Assembly: GCA_035543875.1 (NCBI GenBank)
Contig: DATKIY010000139.1
Span: 1-19,606 of the forward strand
DNA from: DATKIY01 sp035543875
Lineage (GTDB): Bacteria; Actinomycetota; Actinomycetes; JAHEKZ01
Length of the DNA stretch: 19,606 nt
Direction of reading: 5' to 3'
Positions 6,914 through 15,116 of this stretch are shown piece by piece. The notes under the pieces were generated by a model that saw only the letters and a list, made by a program, of their open reading frames with translations, was not told where the DNA came from and searched no databases. A program made the position numbers and the translations under genes. Position 1 is the stretch's first letter. Each line of letters begins with the position of its first letter.

Positions 6914-8218
6914 ATGACTGCATCGCTTCGCCGAGCACTACCTATGACGGCCTTTGTCGTCGCGGGTGTGGTCGGTTCCAGTTTTGCGGGAGTAGCCAAC
7001 GCTGCCGCGCCAACAACCACCACCATCACGGGCACGGTCAAGACTTCCCTTGGCGCCGCTGTCTCGGGTGTCAAGGTCTCAGTTGTGGTTGGTGCACAGG
7101 CTGCTGTGGTCGCTACGACCAGCGCAACCGGTGCCTTCTCCATGACCGTCCGCACCGGTTCGGCGACAGCGCAGCTGACCAGCACGACCGCGAACGCCTC
7201 GTTGCCACAAACCTGGGACATCAAGGGAGTTGCCACGACGATCGCAACGAGCGCCGTGTTGAACTTCAGCCTGCCTCCCACCTTTGCCGTAACGGTTCAC
7301 GCCCAGCAGGGCGGCGTTGGCGTGGCCGGAGCAGCCATCTCGCAGTGCGACCCGGCACTAACACAAGCGGACACGGCAGTGGTGCTCACCGGTACTGCAG
7401 CAGTCGCACCCACGCAGGACTTCACTGGCTCAACCACAAACGCAACTGGCGACGTCGTCCTTCGATCCTTTAAGGATGCGACGTTAGGTCGGCTCTGTGC
7501 CCGCTACCAAACCACGGTCGCTGGCGCAGTCACGACTTACGCCGCCCGATCAGGAATGATCAACGCAACCGCTGACACTGGCAAGACCATCTTCGTGCCA
7601 GTGGTGGCAACGCAAGCGGGAACGATCAAGGACAGCACGAATGCTGCCAAGGCAGGCTTGAACGTGGCCGTTCGCTCAGCCAGCGGACAAGCAGACTCGA
7701 CGAGTCCTGTGACCACAGCTGCCGGAGCGTTCACGACGCAGTCTGCTGCCGGTGACGTGTTCGTTCGGATCAGCGGAAGCTCACTCAGCTCAACCGTGGC
7801 TCCTCCGACCAACATCCCGAGGGCGTTCAAAGCAACGTTCGATGCGACGTCTGCAGGCACACCATGGAACGTCCTGCTTCCAGCAACTGTTCCATTGACC
7901 GTCCATGTGCAGAACGCTGACGGCACACCGGTCACCGGGGCGGTCATCCGACCCGTCGTTGGGAGTTCGTACGGAGCAGCCAACCCAGCGACCTTGCTTG
8001 CAGGAGCTTCTGCAGCAACGTTGACGCAGCAGGTGTACGGCGACGCCAAGAGTGACGCAGCGGGGCTAACCACCGCCCGGTTATTTGCTGACTCTTCGCT
8101 CGCGTCGTTCCGCGTGCTGAAGAACGTGGGTGGCGGCAACATCCGCCAGTTCGTTGTTCCTGCCGGAACAGTTCTGACCGCGGCAAAGACGATCACGGTG
8201 ACGCTTCCAGCTGCCTGA
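6914..8218 (+). CDS. Secreted Ala/Thr-rich protein with carboxypeptidase-regulatory/Ig-like repeats
   Basis: A 434-residue exported protein of unknown function. A signal peptide occupies residues 1-30 (RR at 6-7, hydrophobic core, then VANA before AAP). The mature protein contains about four beta-rich units with the shape of carboxypeptidase-regulatory or CnaB-like domains: ITGTVKTSLGAAVSGVKVSV near the start, FAVTVHAQQGGVGVAGAAIS, AGTIKDSTNAAKAGLNVAVRS, and LTVHVQNADGTPVTGAVIRPV near the C-terminus. There is no sorting signal or membrane anchor, so it is probably released or held by interactions. Two cysteines occur in the middle part. The ATG at 6914 follows GGGGGC and leads directly into the signal peptide. 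An intrinsic terminator follows the gene. Adhesion or surface-structural roles are plausible but unproven. Confidence 0.8.
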   Translation: MTASLRRALPMTAFVVAGVVGSSFAGVANAAAPTTTTITGTVKTSLGAAVSGVKVSVVVGAQAAVVATTSATGAFSMTVRTGSATAQLTSTTANASLPQTWDIKGVATTIATSAVLNFSLPPTFAVTVHAQQGGVGVAGAAISQCDPALTQADTAVVLTGTAAVAPTQDFTGSTTNATGDVVLRSFKDATLGRLCARYQTTVAGAVTTYAARSGMINATADTGKTIFVPVVATQAGTIKDSTNAAKAGLNVAVRSASGQADSTSPVTTAAGAFTTQSAAGDVFVRISGSSLSSTVAPPTNIPRAFKATFDATSAGTPWNVLLPATVPLTVHVQNADGTPVTGAVIRPVVGSSYGAANPATLLAGASAATLTQQVYGDAKSDAAGLTTARLFADSSLASFRVLKNVGGGNIRQFVVPAGTVLTAAKTITVTLPAA

Positions 8219-8229
8219 TCTGACTCAGT

Positions 8230-8270
8230 CGAAAGGCCGGGCCCTCGGGTCCGGCCTTTCGTTTGTCTTT
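8230..8270 (+). terminator. Intrinsic terminator after the secreted-protein gene
   Basis: CGAAAGGCCGG (8230-8240) pairs perfectly with CCGGCCTTTCG (8251-8261) around a 10-nt loop and is followed by TTTGTCTTT. It lies 12 nt after the stop codon of the upstream gene and isolates it from the femX-like operon. Confidence 0.85.
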
Positions 8271-8318
8271 GGCGCCTTCCACAGGTCGCCGTCTCGATCC
8301 AATGCCAGCTGCGTTCCG

Positions 8319-8324
8319 TAGGCT
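8319..8324 (+). promoter_or_regulatory. -10 box for a leaderless femX-like transcript
   Basis: TAGGCT ends 6 nt before the GTG start. The intervening GCGGGG is too close to the start to act as a Shine-Dalgarno. The box follows the terminator at 8230-8270, so it probably drives the femX-like/alr-like pair. Confidence 0.5.
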
Positions 8325-8330
8325 GCGGGG

Positions 8331-9449
8331 GTGACCTCGTCGCTGACCGTGCAACCCATCTCGGCGCAGGAGCATCTGGCTTTTGTCACTGGCGCGAACG
8401 GTTCCTTCCTCCAAACGCCCGCATGGGGCCAGGTCAAGTCTGACTGGACCAGCGAAAGCATCGGCTGGTTCGACGGCGATCGACTGGTGGGTGCCGGCCT
8501 CGTGCTATTTCGCCAGACACCTGTGATTCGACGGTTCCTTGCCTACCTGCCCGAGGGTCCTGTCATTGACTGGCGGACCTACGACGCGTCAGCTGTCACA
8601 GCCCCGTTGCTGGCTCATCTCAAACAGCGGTCGGTGTTCACCGTCAAGATCGGGCCGCAAGTGGCGGTAAGGACGTGGCACTCCCAAACTCTCAAACAGT
8701 CCATTGCGGACGCGGACGCTGCCCGCATTGGCGATGTCGGGCCGGATGTCCACGACAAAACGGCGGCGGAGCTCGGCAGTCGGCTCCGCGAACTCGGCTG
8801 GCAACAAGCCGGCGCTGCAGAAACGGGGTTTGGCGACCTACAGCCACGCTATGTGTTTCAGGTTCCGCTGGAAGGACGCACGCTCGACGACGTCTTTTCT
8901 GGCTTCAATCAGCTCTGGCGCAGAAACGTGCGTAAGGCGGAGAAGTCTGGCGTTGTAGTCGAACAAGGTGGAAAGGACGACCTTCGCGCTTTTCACGAGG
9001 TGTACGTCGTGACGGCAGAACGCGACGGCTTCAATCCCCGACCGCTGTCGTACTTCCAACGCATGTGGGAGGCAATGCGCGCTGAAGACCCAGATCGAAT
9101 CCGGCTCTACCTAGCACGACACGACGGCGACGTGGTTGCTGCCACCACATGGGTAAAGGTCGGTAACCGGGTTTGGTACTCCTACGGCGCGTCGAGCAAC
9201 GACAAACGCGAAGTTCGCGGCAGTAACGCGATTCAATGGCGCATGATGCAAGACGCACACGAAGTCGGCGCCGCCGTGTACGACTTACGCGGGATCTCCG
9301 ACACGCTTGACGAGCAAAACCCACTCTTTGGGTTGCTCCGCTTCAAACTCGGAACAAGCGGCGAGGCGGTTGAGTACGTCGGGGAATGGGACTATCCGAT
9401 TCGTCCCCTTATGCACAGGGCATTCCAGTTCTACTTGGCGCGACGCTGA
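8331..9449 (+). CDS. FemABX-family peptidoglycan aminoacyltransferase
   Basis: A 372-residue protein of the FemA/FemB/FemX/MurM family. These enzymes move amino acids from aminoacyl-tRNA to the peptidoglycan stem peptide to build cross-bridges, acting on lipid-linked precursors at the inner membrane face. It shows the two GNAT-like halves: an N-terminal part with FLQTPAWGQVK (26-36) and LAYLPEGPVIDW (70-81), and a second with LWRRNVRKAEKSGVVVE (195-211), YSYGASS (283-289), YDLRGI (317-322) and LLRFKLGTSGE (335-345). There is no helical-arm insertion of the tRNA-synthetase-like type. The downstream alr-like gene starts 1 nt after its stop, so the two are made together. The amino acid it transfers cannot be read from sequence. 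Confidence 0.88.
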   Translation: MTSSLTVQPISAQEHLAFVTGANGSFLQTPAWGQVKSDWTSESIGWFDGDRLVGAGLVLFRQTPVIRRFLAYLPEGPVIDWRTYDASAVTAPLLAHLKQRSVFTVKIGPQVAVRTWHSQTLKQSIADADAARIGDVGPDVHDKTAAELGSRLRELGWQQAGAAETGFGDLQPRYVFQVPLEGRTLDDVFSGFNQLWRRNVRKAEKSGVVVEQGGKDDLRAFHEVYVVTAERDGFNPRPLSYFQRMWEAMRAEDPDRIRLYLARHDGDVVAATTWVKVGNRVWYSYGASSNDKREVRGSNAIQWRMMQDAHEVGAAVYDLRGISDTLDEQNPLFGLLRFKLGTSGEAVEYVGEWDYPIRPLMHRAFQFYLARR

Positions 9450-9450
9450 G

Positions 9451-10488
9451 ATGGCGTTCTCGCTGAATGTCGACGCAACCCGATGGCGCGCTCACGCTGA
9501 CAGCGTTCATCAAGACGTTCCCAGTCTCGTTCCCGTTGCCAAAGGAAACGGGTACGGATTCGGCCTGGTTACCCTTGCTGCCGAGGCTCAGCGGCTAGCT
9601 TGCGAAACCATCGCCGTTGGACAGCTCGACGAAGTGCCTGCGGTACACGAGACGTTTCTCGGAGATGTTCTGGTGCTGACGCCTTGGCACCCCGCCATCG
9701 ATCCAGACCTCCCGACGGACGAGCGGCTCATCGTGACAGCGGGTCATCGCGAAACACTTCACGCGTTCGCCAGAACCCGAACTCGGGTGGTCGTGGAGCT
9801 GCTCACCAGCATGCGGCGCTTCGGCCTGGACGAGGACGAACTTTCGCAGTCGCTGGGTGAAATCAACGCCCTGAACCTCGCCGGATTTGCCCTCCATCTG
9901 CCACTCGACGCGGGCGGAGTGAGCCGAGTCGACGAAGCCTCAAGCTGGATCACCACCCTTCGACGGCTGCACCTGTCGACCCACAGCATCTGGGTGAGCC
10001 ACATTTCCGACCCCGACCTCGCCCTACTGCGCAGGCGTCATCCAGAAACCACGTTTCGACCACGCATCGGCACCAGGCTGTGGCTCGGTGCACCTGACAG
10101 CTACCAGGCTGTTGGCACTGTCCTTGCGGCGCACGCCACCCGAAAGGGTCAGCGCTACGGCTACCGGCAGCGTAGGGCGCCCGGGGACGGTCACCTGCTG
10201 ATAGTCAGTGGTGGAACCTCCCACGGCGTTGCGCTCACTGCCCCCCGATCTGTCGGCAGCCTCACGGCTCGCGCCAAGACCGCAGCGATCGGTGGGCTGG
10301 AGGCAAGTGGTCGATCCTTATCCCCGTTCTATATTGGGGAAAAGCGTCGTTGGTTCGCCGAACCACCTCATATGCAGGTATCTATGATCTGGTTACCGGG
10401 CGATGTCAGACCCCCACATGTTGGCGACGAGATTGACGTCGACGTCCGGATGACCACCGCGTCATTCGATCGCTTGGTTCTTCGCTAA
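9451..10488 (+). CDS. Alanine-racemase-like PLP protein without the catalytic tyrosine
   Basis: A 345-residue protein with the fold of alanine racemase: an N-terminal PLP barrel and a C-terminal beta domain. The PLP lysine is expected at Lys31 in VAKGNGYGFG, where classical enzymes read VKANAYGHG. TSMRRFGL (119-126) and FRPRIGTRLWLG (202-213) match other cofactor-contact regions. In the C-terminal domain, where alanine racemase reads P-I-G-Y-A-D-G with the second catalytic base, this protein reads SGGTSHG (253-259). The catalytic Tyr is therefore absent, and ordinary racemase activity is doubtful. The ATG at 9451 follows the femX-like stop after one base; a longer in-frame reading back to 9307 overlaps femX and is not credible. 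Possible roles are binding or modifying an amino acid for the FemX partner, or a non-racemising PLP role. Confidence 0.85.
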   Translation: MAFSLNVDATRWRAHADSVHQDVPSLVPVAKGNGYGFGLVTLAAEAQRLACETIAVGQLDEVPAVHETFLGDVLVLTPWHPAIDPDLPTDERLIVTAGHRETLHAFARTRTRVVVELLTSMRRFGLDEDELSQSLGEINALNLAGFALHLPLDAGGVSRVDEASSWITTLRRLHLSTHSIWVSHISDPDLALLRRRHPETTFRPRIGTRLWLGAPDSYQAVGTVLAAHATRKGQRYGYRQRRAPGDGHLLIVSGGTSHGVALTAPRSVGSLTARAKTAAIGGLEASGRSLSPFYIGEKRRWFAEPPHMQVSMIWLPGDVRPPHVGDEIDVDVRMTTASFDRLVLR

Positions 10489-10499
10489 GGGCTGTGATC

Positions 10500-10505
10500 T
10501 ACAGT
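10500..10505 (+). promoter_or_regulatory. -10 box for a leaderless GNAT-gene transcript
   Basis: TACAGT ends 7 nt before the GTG start of the GNAT gene and begins 11 nt after the alr-like stop. No Shine-Dalgarno intervenes. It suggests the GNAT gene has its own start even if read-through from femX-alr also occurs. Confidence 0.4.
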
Positions 10506-10512
10506 CGCCTAT

Positions 10513-11439
10513 GTGGCGATGCGACTGAGGTCTGGGCGGGTATCCGACGTTGAGACATATGCCCGGCTGATCAACGCACAACATCAATGGCTCCGCAACG
10601 AAAACCTGTGGGAAATCGATGAGCTTGCCGCGTTGCTCGTGACGCCATCGTCTGACCCTGTGCGGTACGACCGATACCTCGAAGTTGACGGCACCGTCGT
10701 TGCCGGGCTTCACACACACGCGAGTCCGCCGTACGAAAAGGTTACGTTTCACCTTGCGAGTCCTCCGGAGCCGAACCGCGAGGCGCATGCGCGATACCTG
10801 CTCGAAGCCGGCCTTCGACTGCTGCGGGGCCGCCCCGAGCTCTCTCCTGCCGCAGCCATTTCAATCGACGTTCCCAGCGAGGACGAGGAACTTACCTCGC
10901 TGGTCCGCTCCATGGGGTTCGCGCGCACCAACCAGGTTGCCATCATGCAAGCCACGATTGACAACGCCCCCGAGCCCACCTGGCCTGACGGCTTCACCGT
11001 GCAGACGTTCGACTTCGAGTCGGACCTGCAAGCGGCCTTCTCGATAATCTCGTCAGCGTTTGCCAACCAACCAGCGTGGTGGCACATCGACCAGGACGAC
11101 TTCGTTTACATGCTCCAGAACGACCCGACGGCTCGTCGTGGCATCTCAGTACTAGTCACTCATGGCGATGTGCCCGCGGCGATCTCTGTGAACTTTGCCG
11201 ACACGACGTTGGCAGACACCGGCCTCATTGGGTTGCTTGCAGTCGCGCCGGGGTTCCAGGGGCGTGGCTTGGGGCGTGCAATCTTGCTTGAGTCGTTCGT
11301 CCGTTTTAGAGCCCAAGACTGGCAATACGCCCGGCTCGCAACCATCTACGGTTACCGCCCGGGGGAGCCGTCACTCTACAACGCCGTCGGAATGAAGCCG
11401 ATGTATTTCAACGACATGTTCGTACGTTCGCTCGACTAA
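10513..11439 (+). CDS. Tandem GNAT-fold acetyltransferase
   Basis: A 308-residue protein with two GNAT-like halves, an arrangement also seen in mycothiol synthase (MshD). The N-terminal half (about 1-150) is degenerate, with no clear acetyl-CoA loop. The C-terminal half has the signature LLAVAPGFQGRGLGRAIL (241-258), in which QGRGLG forms the pyrophosphate-binding turn, followed by LYNAVGMKPMYFN (288-300), a typical GNAT end. The substrate is unknown; the mycothiol-like architecture alone does not make it MshD, and it lacks close motif resemblance that I could confirm. The GTG at 10513 follows a TANNNT box; the next in-frame ATG is two codons later (10519). Its stop overlaps the stop of the convergent membrane-protein gene. 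Confidence 0.85.
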   Translation: MAMRLRSGRVSDVETYARLINAQHQWLRNENLWEIDELAALLVTPSSDPVRYDRYLEVDGTVVAGLHTHASPPYEKVTFHLASPPEPNREAHARYLLEAGLRLLRGRPELSPAAAISIDVPSEDEELTSLVRSMGFARTNQVAIMQATIDNAPEPTWPDGFTVQTFDFESDLQAAFSIISSAFANQPAWWHIDQDDFVYMLQNDPTARRGISVLVTHGDVPAAISVNFADTTLADTGLIGLLAVAPGFQGRGLGRAILLESFVRFRAQDWQYARLATIYGYRPGEPSLYNAVGMKPMYFNDMFVRSLD

Positions 11440-12893
11440 CGCACGTCGTCAATGCCACTAGCCATAACACTCGAAACAGCGACAGCAGGTTCCTCGTCTT
11501 GAGCGGTCCTGTTGCGACCGCCAAACCGATCGGGTGCATCAGCGAGCACACCGCCGCCTGGATCGTCCATTCCGGTAGACGAGCGGACCGGGTCGTACTC
11601 GGGAAGCAGCGCATCGCGCACCACGAACCCGCAGTAGACCGCGGTGGCTATGACGTGAACTCCGATGGCGAGCCAGTAGCCGCGTTCAGGCAAACCACGA
11701 TCGGGATTGGCCCCGTCCAGGATGTACCACCAGACGGCGAAGAAGTAGATGACTTCAGCCGCCTGCCACCAGATGAAGTCACGCCACCTCGGCCGTGCGA
11801 GTACCGCGAGCGGAATGAGCCACAGCACGTACTGCGGTGAGTAGACCTTGTTGGTAAGAAGGAACGCGGCGACCGTCAAGAAAACCAGCTGAGCAAGGCG
11901 AGGTCGACGCGGGGCCAATAATCCCAGTAGTCCAATTCCGATACATAGCGCCGCGAACAGCACCGAACCCCACAGGTTCAGCCGACTGACTGGGAGGTCG
12001 AGGCCCCACCCCTGAAACACCAGCCAAATCGAACCGAAGTCGGCGCCTCGTTCGCGCGATAGCTGGTAGAACCTGGCCCAGCCGTCATAGTTCACGAGCA
12101 TGATGGGGACATTGACAGATAGCCACGTAACAGCCGTAGCCAAAATGGTCAGGCCGAAAGCGCGCATCCGCCCAGCTCGAAAACACAAGACCAACAGCGG
12201 TCCAAGGACCAGCAGTGGGTAGAACTTGTAGGCGGTGGCAAGCCCTATCAGAATTCCGGCAAGCAGCGGATACCGTCTCGCCCAGGCGAGCAGGCCGAGC
12301 GACAACAGCGCCACAGCCCACATATCCCAGTTGATGGTCGACGTCAGAATCAAACCCGGCGCGACAGCGACCATCGCTGCATCCCAGCGCCGCGGGCCTG
12401 ACGTCTTTGCAGTTGCCCACACGGTGACCGCAGCTAGGAGCGCAATAGCGATTGCGTTGATGTCGAAGTACAACCGACCTCGGTCGGCGTACTGCCAGTC
12501 GTCAGGCACCGGGAACGACAAGACCCACATAGTGGCGCCTGTCAGTACCGGATACTCCACTTGCTCGTCGCCGGTCGCAGACGGGTCACCGACATAGGGG
12601 ACGACACCATCTCCGATGCCGCGTCCCCAGTACAGATGCACGATGTCGCTGTAGCAGGCACGGCTGAACTGTGTCGTGCCGTCACTCCACGCTTCGCCTC
12701 GACAAGGCTGGTCAAGACCGACGCCGAGGGCAGACGCCAAGATGACGAGCAACAACATGACACGGATCGGACTCCACCACGACGCACCGATCCTTGCGTA
12801 ACGCCCGACGGGGCCACCGATGCTGGTACTTGCCGCAGCAACAACCGGATCGTCCCTGCTCGGAAGGACAAGCGGGGGCAGGTCAGCGGTCAC
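11436..12893 (-). CDS. Polytopic GT-C-type glycosyltransferase (Rv0051/GT87-like)
   Basis: A 485-residue integral membrane protein with roughly ten hydrophobic segments, for example RVMLLLVILASALGVGL (about 44-60) and LAGILIGLATAYKFYPLLVL. The large first extracytoplasmic loop contains ACYSDIVHLYWGRG, PYVGDP and EYPVLTG, including the Asp expected in polyprenyl-phosphate-sugar-dependent GT-C transferases. It matches the mycobacterial Rv0051 position next to ponA1 and, as I recall, the GT87 family of mannosyltransferases. The hydrophilic C-terminus (about 430-485) is Asp/Gly-rich. It begins 20 bp after the PBP stop, so the two are probably one operon. The sugar and acceptor are unknown. No good Shine-Dalgarno precedes the GTG start, so exact start confidence is moderate. 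Confidence 0.85.
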   Translation of the reverse strand: MTADLPPLVLPSRDDPVVAAASTSIGGPVGRYARIGASWWSPIRVMLLLVILASALGVGLDQPCRGEAWSDGTTQFSRACYSDIVHLYWGRGIGDGVVPYVGDPSATGDEQVEYPVLTGATMWVLSFPVPDDWQYADRGRLYFDINAIAIALLAAVTVWATAKTSGPRRWDAAMVAVAPGLILTSTINWDMWAVALLSLGLLAWARRYPLLAGILIGLATAYKFYPLLVLGPLLVLCFRAGRMRAFGLTILATAVTWLSVNVPIMLVNYDGWARFYQLSRERGADFGSIWLVFQGWGLDLPVSRLNLWGSVLFAALCIGIGLLGLLAPRRPRLAQLVFLTVAAFLLTNKVYSPQYVLWLIPLAVLARPRWRDFIWWQAAEVIYFFAVWWYILDGANPDRGLPERGYWLAIGVHVIATAVYCGFVVRDALLPEYDPVRSSTGMDDPGGGVLADAPDRFGGRNRTAQDEEPAVAVSSVMASGIDDVR

Positions 12894-12913
12894 GGGCGCT
12901 ATCTTGCCGCCCG

Positions 12914-14995
12914 CTAGCGCCGGAACGCGCGCGCACCGCCGCCGCCGCCTCCGCCCGGTGGCTCCGGAGTTGGCGAGGACGAAGTCTCAGTCGGGGAGGG
13001 CGACTCGGTCGGCGAAGGGGTCTTGGTTGGCTTGGGACTCGACGTTGTTGGTGTGGGTGATGGGGACTTGGTGGTCGGCGTAGGCGTCGGTGTCGGCGAA
13101 TAGGTGACCACCGGGGCTGGCGCAGGCGGGAAGGGTTCGATCGGCTCACCTTCGAGCGCCAACCTCATGTACGCCGTCCAGATCTGCGTGGGGTAACCCG
13201 CACCCGTGAACACAGGCATGCCAGCGACGCCGTTCAGCGGAGCCTGCGGGTCGTCTGGCAAGTCCCGATAGAAGCCGACTGCCGTAGACAGTTGAGGGGT
13301 ATAGCCAACGAACCACGCCGTGGTTCCTTCGTTGTTGCCTGTCTTGCCTGCCGCCGGGCGGCCCAACCCCTGCGCGGCAACACCGGTACCTGCGGCGACC
13401 ACCTGGCTCAGCGCGTATGTAACTTCGTTGGCAACGTCGGGTGTAAACGCGTCGCGCACCGATGGATCTGCCTGGTACAACAACTCGCCCGACGCGCTGC
13501 GAACCTCAAGCACAGAGAAGGGATCCACTTGTTTGCCTTCGGCGGCAAACGTCGAGTAAGCGCCGGCCATGTCCAGCGGTGAGATGTCGCCAAAGCCGAG
13601 CGTCACGTTGGCGGTCGGCTCAATGCCCGACGTATCAACACCGGCGGCTTTAGCTGCCGCCAGCGCCTTCTCTGGTCCCATCTGCACGCAGAGATCGACG
13701 AAAGCTGTGTTGACGGAGTCTTCTGTGGCCGTCAGCAGCGAGATCTGGTCGCCGTAACTCGCGTATCCCTGGTTGTTCACCTCGTGGGTTGTTCCGGGGA
13801 TGAGGAAGGGCGAGTTTCCTGCGAACGTGTCGGTAAGCGAATAGCCATCATCGATGGCACCTGCAAGCGTGAACGCCTTGAACGATGACCCAACTGGGAA
13901 TGCCGCCGTGGCGTTGTTGAATGGATGCTTCAGGAAGTTCTTTCCGCCATACATCGCAACGATGCGTCCGGTGCCGGGTTCAACCGATGCGAGTCCAGCT
14001 TGCACACCGTCATTGGGTTCTGTTGGGAAGTTTGCCTTGACGGCTTCCTCGGCAGCTTTTTGCGCTTTGGGGTCGAACGTGGTCGTAATTCGCAGGCCAC
14101 CGCCGTCGATTTCCTGACCGCTAAACCCCAGGGACTTCAATTCGTCCCTAACGTAGTACAGCAGGTAGCCATTTTGTCCCGCGTACTGATTTCCCTGTTG
14201 CGGCTTGGGGACGTGAGGCACTTTCATGTCAGCGGCTTCCGACGCATCAAGCCAGCCCTGCTCGACCATGCCGTCGATGACGTAGTTGAAGCGGTTTTCA
14301 AGGGCCTGCTTTGCATCCTTGCCCTCAGCCGGATCGTAGGCACTGGGCGAACGGATCACGGCAGCGAGAACTGCGCCTTCGGCAACACTCAGCTGGTCGA
14401 CGTCCTTGCGGAAGTACGCTTGACTCGCTGCCTGGATTCCGTACGCACCTCGGCCGAAGTAGATCGTGTTGAGGTAGTCCTCAAGAATTTGATCCTTGCT
14501 CAATTCTCGGTTGAGCTTGATGGCCAGGATCGTCTCTTTGATTTTGCGCTTCCACGTGCGGTCCTGCGTGAGGTAGGCGTTGCGAGCGTATTGCTGAGTG
14601 ATCGTTGACGCGCCTTGCGTGTCGCCACCACTGATGTTGTTCCACGCTGCTCGAAGAATTCCGGTCGGAGAAATCCCTGAGTTCTCGTAGAACCCTCGAT
14701 CTTCAGCGGCCAGGACGGCGTACCGCACCGACTCAGGGACATCGCTCAGCGGAACCAGGGTGCGGTCGACCTCAGCGAATCGGCCCAGCTCCTGCTTGCC
14801 ACCCGCGTAGTAGACGACGCTGGTCTGAGCCGTCGACAGCTCGTTCGGCGCCGGTACGTCGACTGCCACATAGAGCGCTGCGAAGCCGCTGACGGCTAGG
14901 ACAACGCCCACCATGCACAGCGACAGCCACTGCCGCCACGAAGGGACAAAACGTCGCCATCCTGAAAAGGCGCGACGCGGGTAGTCGATTCGCAA
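12914..14995 (-). CDS. Class A penicillin-binding protein (bifunctional)
   Basis: A 693-residue class A PBP (PonA1-like) that polymerises glycan strands and cross-links peptides outside the membrane. A short basic N-terminus (1-22) leads to one transmembrane helix (about 23-45). The GT51 domain has AAEDRGFYENSGISP with catalytic Glu98, GASTITQQ (128-135) and the RKIKETILAIKLNRELSKDQILEDYLN region (150-176). The transpeptidase domain has SSFK (370-373, nucleophile Ser370), SVN (427-429) and KTG (551-553). A low-complexity Pro/Thr/Ser tail (about 621-680), seven glycines and ARAFRR follow. I take the TTG at 14995 as the start because AGAGGA lies 4 nt upstream and it begins just before the basic N-terminus. 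DUF5318 lies upstream and the GT-C gene downstream, as in mycobacteria. Confidence 0.95.
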   Translation of the reverse strand: MRIDYPRRAFSGWRRFVPSWRQWLSLCMVGVVLAVSGFAALYVAVDVPAPNELSTAQTSVVYYAGGKQELGRFAEVDRTLVPLSDVPESVRYAVLAAEDRGFYENSGISPTGILRAAWNNISGGDTQGASTITQQYARNAYLTQDRTWKRKIKETILAIKLNRELSKDQILEDYLNTIYFGRGAYGIQAASQAYFRKDVDQLSVAEGAVLAAVIRSPSAYDPAEGKDAKQALENRFNYVIDGMVEQGWLDASEAADMKVPHVPKPQQGNQYAGQNGYLLYYVRDELKSLGFSGQEIDGGGLRITTTFDPKAQKAAEEAVKANFPTEPNDGVQAGLASVEPGTGRIVAMYGGKNFLKHPFNNATAAFPVGSSFKAFTLAGAIDDGYSLTDTFAGNSPFLIPGTTHEVNNQGYASYGDQISLLTATEDSVNTAFVDLCVQMGPEKALAAAKAAGVDTSGIEPTANVTLGFGDISPLDMAGAYSTFAAEGKQVDPFSVLEVRSASGELLYQADPSVRDAFTPDVANEVTYALSQVVAAGTGVAAQGLGRPAAGKTGNNEGTTAWFVGYTPQLSTAVGFYRDLPDDPQAPLNGVAGMPVFTGAGYPTQIWTAYMRLALEGEPIEPFPPAPAPVVTYSPTPTPTPTTKSPSPTPTTSSPKPTKTPSPTESPSPTETSSSPTPEPPGGGGGGGARAFRR

Positions 14996-15116
14996 GGGGT
15001 CCTCTCGAGTTCATCCGAGCAACGAACAACCGCCACGCCGGAGCATTCAGTCTGACGGACTGGCTCGGGTCTAGGTTCCCCGACCCACGCTCAGCCGGCC
15101 GCAGCTCGTTCGCGCG

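Noticed and set aside
9307..9450. Longer start for the alr-like gene
   Set aside because: The extension overlaps the coding end of the femX-like gene in another frame. ATG 9451 starts exactly at the family N-terminus.
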